Under the pieces are notes generated by a model. It did not search any database. It was not told the DNA's origin and worked only from the letters and a program-made list of their open reading frames with translations. DNA of 64,000 nt, taken from positions 58,359-122,358 of the forward strand of contig JAAXHG010000134.1 of assembly GCA_012270995.1 (NCBI GenBank). Reading direction: 5' to 3'. This document shows, piece after piece, positions 59,938-64,000 of this stretch. The DNA comes from Vicinamibacteraceae bacterium (GTDB taxonomy: Bacteria > Acidobacteriota > Thermoanaerobaculia > Multivoradales > Multivoraceae). The number at the start of each line of letters is the position of its first letter. Position 1 is the stretch's first letter. Position numbers and translations under genes: made by a program.

Positions 59938-61128
59938 ATGACCCAGGACCACGACCCGGCAACCCGTGCCGTCCGCGCGGCGCTCGCCACCGACGAACAC
60001 CACGGCGCGGTCGTTCCGCCGCTGCATCTCTCCGCCAACTTCACGTTCGCCGGGCTGGACGGCAAGCGGCCCTACGACTACACGCGCTCCGGCAACCCGA
60101 CGCGCTCGGCCCTCGCGGATGCGCTCGCCGAGGCCGAAGGCGGTCACGGCGCGGTCATCACCGCCTCCGGCATGGCGGCCGTCACCCTGGTCTGCCAACT
60201 GCTCGACCCGGGCGACCGGATCGTCGCGGCCCACGACTGCTACGGCGGCACGTTCCGCCTCCTGGACCGCTGCCGGCAGCGCGGTCTGCTTGAAGTCGAG
60301 TTCGTCGACTTGACGAACCGGCAGGCCATGGCGACGGCTCTCGCCTCCCGCCCGAAGCTGGTTCTGGTCGAGACGCCCAGCAACCCGCTGCTCCGGATCA
60401 CCGACCTGGAAGCCGTGCGCCGGCACGCGAAACAGGCCGGCGCGCTGGTCGTCGCCGACAACACGTTCATGTCGCCGGCGCTCCAGCGGCCCATCGAGTG
60501 GGGCGCCGACGTGGTGATCCACTCGACGACGAAGTACCTGAACGGCCACAGCGACGTGATCGGCGGCGCGGTCATCGCGGCGACTCCGGAACTCCACGAG
60601 TTCTTCGAGGAATGGGCGAACATGATGGGCGTAGCCGGAGCGCCCTTCGACAGCTACCTGACCCTGCGCGGACTCCGCACGCTGCACAGTCGCCTGCGCT
60701 GCCACGAAGAGAACGCGCTCGCCGTCGTGGGTATGCTCCGTGAGCATCCAGCCGTCGAGCGGGTCTACCATCCGAGCCTGCCGGACCACCCCGACCACGA
60801 CATCGCGAGCCGCCAGCAGAACGGGTTCGGCGCCATGGCAAGCTTCGACCTCCGAGGCGACGCCCGCGACGTGGCCCATCTGGTCTCGCACCTGACCTGC
60901 TTCTCCTTCGCCGAGTCCCTCGGCGGCGTCGAGAGCCTGATTTCTCATCCGGCCACGATGAGCCACGCCTCGATGACGGCGGAAGCTCGCGCCGCGGCCG
61001 GCATCAGCGACCAGCTTCTGCGACTCTCGATCGGAATCGAGCACGCGGACGACCTCGTGAACGACCTGCGCGGGGCGCTCGACCGCGTCCTGCACCGGCC
61101 GCGGTCGGCGACGGCGGCTACGGCGTAG
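59938..61128 (+). CDS. Transsulfuration PLP enzyme (cystathionine gamma-synthase / O-acylhomoserine sulfhydrylase type)
   Basis: The 396-residue enzyme belongs to the Cys/Met-metabolism PLP family. Evidence includes AVVPPLHLSANFTF, PYDYTRSGNPTRSALADALAEAEGG, GDRIVAAHDCYGGTFRL, VETPSNPLLRITDLEAV, VVADNTFMSPALQRPIEWGADVVIHSTTKYLNGHSDVIGG (PLP lysine in STTKYLNGHSD) and SLGGVESLISHPATMSHASM. It follows a SAM-I riboswitch and an RBS (GGAGA), so it serves methionine synthesis. Whether it makes cystathionine or homocysteine directly cannot be told from motifs. Confidence 0.92.
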   Translation: MTQDHDPATRAVRAALATDEHHGAVVPPLHLSANFTFAGLDGKRPYDYTRSGNPTRSALADALAEAEGGHGAVITASGMAAVTLVCQLLDPGDRIVAAHDCYGGTFRLLDRCRQRGLLEVEFVDLTNRQAMATALASRPKLVLVETPSNPLLRITDLEAVRRHAKQAGALVVADNTFMSPALQRPIEWGADVVIHSTTKYLNGHSDVIGGAVIAATPELHEFFEEWANMMGVAGAPFDSYLTLRGLRTLHSRLRCHEENALAVVGMLREHPAVERVYHPSLPDHPDHDIASRQQNGFGAMASFDLRGDARDVAHLVSHLTCFSFAESLGGVESLISHPATMSHASMTAEARAAAGISDQLLRLSIGIEHADDLVNDLRGALDRVLHRPRSATAATA

Positions 61129-61136
61129 CGTCGGCC

Positions 61137-62144
61137 TTACGCACTTCGGGCGAGAGCCAGGCGGATCATCCGGTCGCAGAGGTCCTCGAAGGAGATCCCG
61201 AAGACCGCGGCGGACTGGGGAAGGAGGCTCGTCGGCGTCATGCCCGGCAGGGTGTTGACCTCGAGGCAGTAGGGGGAGCCCTTGGCGTCGAGGCGGAAGT
61301 CGACGCGGGAGAAGTCGCGGAGAGCCAAGGCCTCGTGGGCAGCGCGGGCGAGTTCGCGGAAGCGGCTCTGGAGGGCTTCGTCGATCTCGGCCGGGAAGAG
61401 TTCCTGGGCGCGGCCCGGCGTGTACTTGCTGTGGAAGTCGAAGATCACGTCCGGCGAGATGATCTCGCCGACGCCCAGCGGTTCGTCCTCCAGCACGCCG
61501 ACGGTGTACTCACGCCCCGCCAGGAACCGCTCGAGGATCACCCGGTCGTCGAACGTGAGGGCCTTGCCTACCGCCGCGTCGAGCTCCGTCGGATCGGACA
61601 TCAGGGACAGGCCGACCGTCGAGCCCACCCGTGAGGGCTTGACGATCAGAGGCAAACCGAGCTCCTCGATCTCCGCCTGTCCGGCCGGCCAGCAGGCCCA
61701 ATCCGGGGTTGGAATCCCTCCTTCGCGGAATCGGCGCTTGCTTTCGTCCTTGTCCATCGCCAGGCGGCTGCTCCGGGAGTCGCTGCCCGTGAAGGCGATA
61801 CCGGCGGCCTCCAGCAGCTCCTGGACTTCGCCGCCTTCCCCCTGGCGGCCGTGAAGCACGAGGAAGACGGCGTCGTGGCTGCCAAGGTCGCCCGCGACCA
61901 GGGCCGGCAGGTCTTCCCGTGCTTCCAGCTCGCGCAACTCGGCCAGCGACGGCGGGCGGGCGCCGACGGCCCGGCCCAGACGCTGCCGTTCAAGTTCCGT
62001 GTCCAGGGGTCCCGGTTCGATCGTGTCGAACACGGTGACGTCGTGGCCGCGGGCGCGCAGGGCGGCCGAGACCTTGGCCGCCCCCGCCAGGGCGACCGTC
62101 CTCTCCGGCGTCGAACCTCCGGTCAGAACTGCGATTCGCGCCAT
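61137..62144 (-). CDS. ddl: D-alanine-D-alanine ligase
   Basis: The 335-residue ATP-grasp enzyme makes the D-Ala-D-Ala dipeptide of peptidoglycan. The first glycine-rich segment is VLTGGSTPERTVALAGAAKV. Others are VFLVLHGRQGEGGEVQELLEAAGIAFTGSDSRSSRLAMDKDESK, LPLIVKPSRVGSTVGLSL, VILERFLAGREYTVGVL and FRLDAKGSPYCLEVNTLPGMTPTSLLPQSA. The last carries the Asn/Glu metal site. It lies 8 bases from the convergent transsulfuration gene and diverges from the TPR gene. It is the only cell-wall gene in the window. Confidence 0.95.
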   Translation of the reverse strand: MARIAVLTGGSTPERTVALAGAAKVSAALRARGHDVTVFDTIEPGPLDTELERQRLGRAVGARPPSLAELRELEAREDLPALVAGDLGSHDAVFLVLHGRQGEGGEVQELLEAAGIAFTGSDSRSSRLAMDKDESKRRFREGGIPTPDWACWPAGQAEIEELGLPLIVKPSRVGSTVGLSLMSDPTELDAAVGKALTFDDRVILERFLAGREYTVGVLEDEPLGVGEIISPDVIFDFHSKYTPGRAQELFPAEIDEALQSRFRELARAAHEALALRDFSRVDFRLDAKGSPYCLEVNTLPGMTPTSLLPQSAAVFGISFEDLCDRMIRLALARSA

Positions 62145-62204
62145 GCCTTACCCACCGGAGGCGGATGCTACTGCCGTTCCGACGCCGCTGTTACTCTGAC
62201 CGCC

Positions 62205-63854
62205 ATGAGGACCAGCACACGCATCCTGCCAACCGTCATCGTCGCGTTCACGATTCCGGCAATCGCCGTCTCGGCCATCACGGCCGACGACGCCGGCGAA
62301 CCGCTCGCGCCGACGCTGGAGGGCCTGGGCGACCTGCACTATCCGATTACCACCTCGTCGGCGGCGGCCCAGCGCTTCTTCGACCAGGGGCTGCGCCTCG
62401 TCTACGCGTTCAACCACGCCGAGGCAATTCGGGCCTTCGAAGAAGCTTCGCGGCTCGACCCGGAAGCGCCGATGCCGCACTGGGGCAAGGCGCTGGCCCT
62501 GGGCCGCAACCTGAACGACGGGGTGACGCGCGAGCGCGAACTCCAGGCGCTGGAGAGCCTCGAGCAGGCACAGGAATGGAGAGCCAGCGGAAACGAGCGT
62601 GAGCAGGCTCTGATCGATGCCCTGGCGAGCCGCTACTCCACCGACGAGGACGCCGACCGCGCGGCGTTCGACGCGGCGTGGGTCGACGCCATCGCGGCGG
62701 TCGCGAAGCGGTTCCCCGACGATCCGGAAGCGGCCACCCTGCACGCGGCGGCGATCATGAACACGATGCCTTGGGACTACTGGCGCGGCGGCGAGCCGCA
62801 GCCAGGAACCCTGGAAGCGCGGGAAGTCCTCGAGCGGGTGATCGCGGCACACCCCGACCACCCCGGCGCCCACCACTACTACATCCACCTGATGGAAGCC
62901 CGGGAGCCGCAGCTCGCCGAGCCGAGCGCCGACGCGCTTGGCAAACTCATGCCGGCCGCCGGTCACCTGGTTCACATGCCGGCTCACATCTACATCCGCG
63001 TCGGCCGCTACGACGACGCCGTGGAGTCGAACCAGCGCGCGATCGCGGCCGACCTCGACTACATCGCCCAGTGCAGCGCCCAAGGGCTCTACGCGGTCGG
63101 CTACTACCCCCACAACATTCACTTCCTGTGGGCTGCCGCCACCTTCGGCGGCCGCGCCGAACTCGCGATCGAGAGTGCCGACAACCTGGCCGAAGAAGTT
63201 CCCGCCGAGCTGGCTCCGACTCTCCCCTTTCTGCAGAACTACCTGGCGACGCCGCTACTTGCGCGCGTCCGGTTCGGCCGCTGGCAGGAGGTGCTCGACA
63301 CACCGCGACCGGAGGCCGGCCAGACCTTCCAGACCGCGATGTGGCACTACGCCCAGGGTCTGGCCCTGGCTGCCGTCAGCGATCCGCGCGGCGCCAGGCG
63401 GCACCTCAAGGCGCTCGGCAAGTTGCGGCGGAGCACCGAACTGTCGGACCTGAGCATTTCCTTCGCCACAGGTTCCGCTCTGGTGCGCCTGACCGAGCAC
63501 CTGCTCGCCGGCGAGATTCAGGCGGCCCGGGGTCGCTTGCAGCGGGCGATCGACGAGATGCGCTCGGCCGTGGCGCTCCAGGACAGCTTCCGCTACGCCG
63601 AACCGCCGTCCTTCCACTACCCCGTGCGCCAGTCCCTGGGCGCCGTGCTGCTCGAAGCCGGGCGCGCCGCCGAGGCCGAAGCCGTCTACCGCCGCGACCT
63701 GGAGCACAACCCGCACAACGGCTGGTCCCTGTTCGGCCTCGCGGAGGCGCTGCGCGCGCAGGACCGGAACCGGGAAGCGGACGAAGTGGAAGAGCGTTTC
63801 GTGAAGGCGTGGCGGAGCGCCGACGTGGAACTCGAAGCGTCGGTCTTCCGCTAG
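62205..63854 (+). CDS. Secreted TPR-repeat protein of unknown function
   Basis: The ATG at 62205 gives 549 residues with a signal segment (ILPTVIVAFTIPAIAVSAI). The N-terminal 60-110 segment reads SAAAQRFFDQGLRLVYAFNHAEAIRAFEEASRLDPEAPMPHWGKALALG. This pattern is shared with a widespread group of TPR proteins annotated only by repeats, with conserved PWDYWRGG, HPGAHHYYIHLMEA and HLVHMPAHIYIRVGRYDDAVESNQRAI. It ends with NPHNGWSLFGLAEALRAQDR. The conserved His/Trp patches hint at ligand or metal binding, but no reaction is known. The open frame upstream of 62205 is not part of the protein. Confidence 0.82.
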   Translation: MRTSTRILPTVIVAFTIPAIAVSAITADDAGEPLAPTLEGLGDLHYPITTSSAAAQRFFDQGLRLVYAFNHAEAIRAFEEASRLDPEAPMPHWGKALALGRNLNDGVTRERELQALESLEQAQEWRASGNEREQALIDALASRYSTDEDADRAAFDAAWVDAIAAVAKRFPDDPEAATLHAAAIMNTMPWDYWRGGEPQPGTLEAREVLERVIAAHPDHPGAHHYYIHLMEAREPQLAEPSADALGKLMPAAGHLVHMPAHIYIRVGRYDDAVESNQRAIAADLDYIAQCSAQGLYAVGYYPHNIHFLWAAATFGGRAELAIESADNLAEEVPAELAPTLPFLQNYLATPLLARVRFGRWQEVLDTPRPEAGQTFQTAMWHYAQGLALAAVSDPRGARRHLKALGKLRRSTELSDLSISFATGSALVRLTEHLLAGEIQAARGRLQRAIDEMRSAVALQDSFRYAEPPSFHYPVRQSLGAVLLEAGRAAEAEAVYRRDLEHNPHNGWSLFGLAEALRAQDRNREADEVEERFVKAWRSADVELEASVFR

Positions 63855-63897
63855 CCCGCAAATTTTACCGAGGTTCGTAGCGAGGGCGCGTAGACGC

Positions 63898-63986
63898 CGC
63901 TGTAGCGGGGCGCACGGACTGAGGGAACGCTGAAGGCGTACTGCAGTACGTCGAAGCGGCCTGAGGGAGTACGGCCCGCTACAGCG
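63898..63986. repeat. Palindromic intergenic element at the window end
   Basis: A 12-bp perfect inverted repeat (63898-63909 and 63975-63986, CGCTGTAGCGGG and its complement) encloses a 14-base palindrome CGTACTGCAGTACG (63937-63950) and two direct copies of CTGAGGGA (63919-63926, 63961-63968). It follows the TPR gene by 43 bases. It could be a dispersed REP-like unit or a large terminator-like fold. The right boundary may extend past the window. Confidence 0.5.
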
Positions 63987-64000
63987 AGCGGATCCGCGGC

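Overview
The window is GC-rich throughout, densely coded on both strands, and reads as chromosome from a Gram-negative bacterium. The gene mix suggests an Acidobacteriota-type organism, perhaps of the Thermoanaerobaculia kind. It includes a TonB-dependent receptor with an N-terminal carboxypeptidase-regulatory domain, a DUF5916 outer-membrane-type protein, a TolB-propeller/amidohydrolase fusion, Tat-exported enzymes, a lipid A synthase N-terminal-domain protein and a complete Bat (aerotolerance) operon. This placement rests on gene content and is an inference. I found no rRNA, tRNA, CRISPR array, insertion sequence or phage gene.

Layout. 1-2.2 kb: tail of an unknown gene, a NirJ/AhbC-type radical SAM protein with a PCP_red-like C-terminus, and a formylglycine-enzyme-like fold that lacks the catalytic cysteines. 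2.2-6.0 kb (minus): metG, a Wzt-like ABC ATPase and a D-2-hydroxyacid dehydrogenase in one tight operon. 6.1-8.1 kb: ECF sigma factor, putative anti-sigma protein and TM2-like membrane protein, joined by stop/start overlaps. 8.1-12.1 kb: an LLM oxidoreductase, a small membrane protein, an SDR, a glutamate-cysteine ligase and a flavin reductase. 12.2-17.5 kb: a secreted metalloprotease with FN3 domains, divergent from a lipoprotein sulfatase. 17.5-24.2 kb: a periplasmic peroxiredoxin-like selenoprotein (in-frame TGA plus SECIS-like hairpin), glyA, an enoyl-CoA hydratase, an MFS permease bracketed by inverted repeats, NfeD plus flotillin, and rpmB. 24.4-31.8 kb: a Tat-exported ThDP enzyme, a DUF5916 protein and the propeller/amidohydrolase fusion.

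31.9-37.1 kb looks like a small defence-type island: a NERD-helicase, an HsdR_N-like nuclease, and an AAA ATPase overlapping a Toprim-like DUF4276 gene. 37.3-41.4 kb (minus) carries homocitrate synthase, both homoaconitase subunits and homoisocitrate dehydrogenase, which is the first half of the alpha-aminoadipate route to lysine. 41.6-45.3 kb holds a second LLM oxidoreductase, a thioesterase, a DUF2834 protein, a Tat-exported alpha/beta hydrolase and a Nudix hydrolase. 45.3-54.4 kb (minus) is the moxR-DUF58-batA-batBC-batD-TPR/SH3 operon. 54.5-64 kb contains a histidine phosphatase, a GT2 plus LAB_N pair, a large TonB-dependent receptor, a SAM-I riboswitch in front of a transsulfuration enzyme, a D-Ala-D-Ala ligase, a TPR protein and a palindromic intergenic element.

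The strongest unusual signal is at 17526-18152. A TGA codon sits exactly where the family has its first catalytic cysteine (GGW-U-PYC), and a GU-loop hairpin follows at the position expected of a bacterial SECIS element. The second most interesting region is the 31.9-37.1 kb island.
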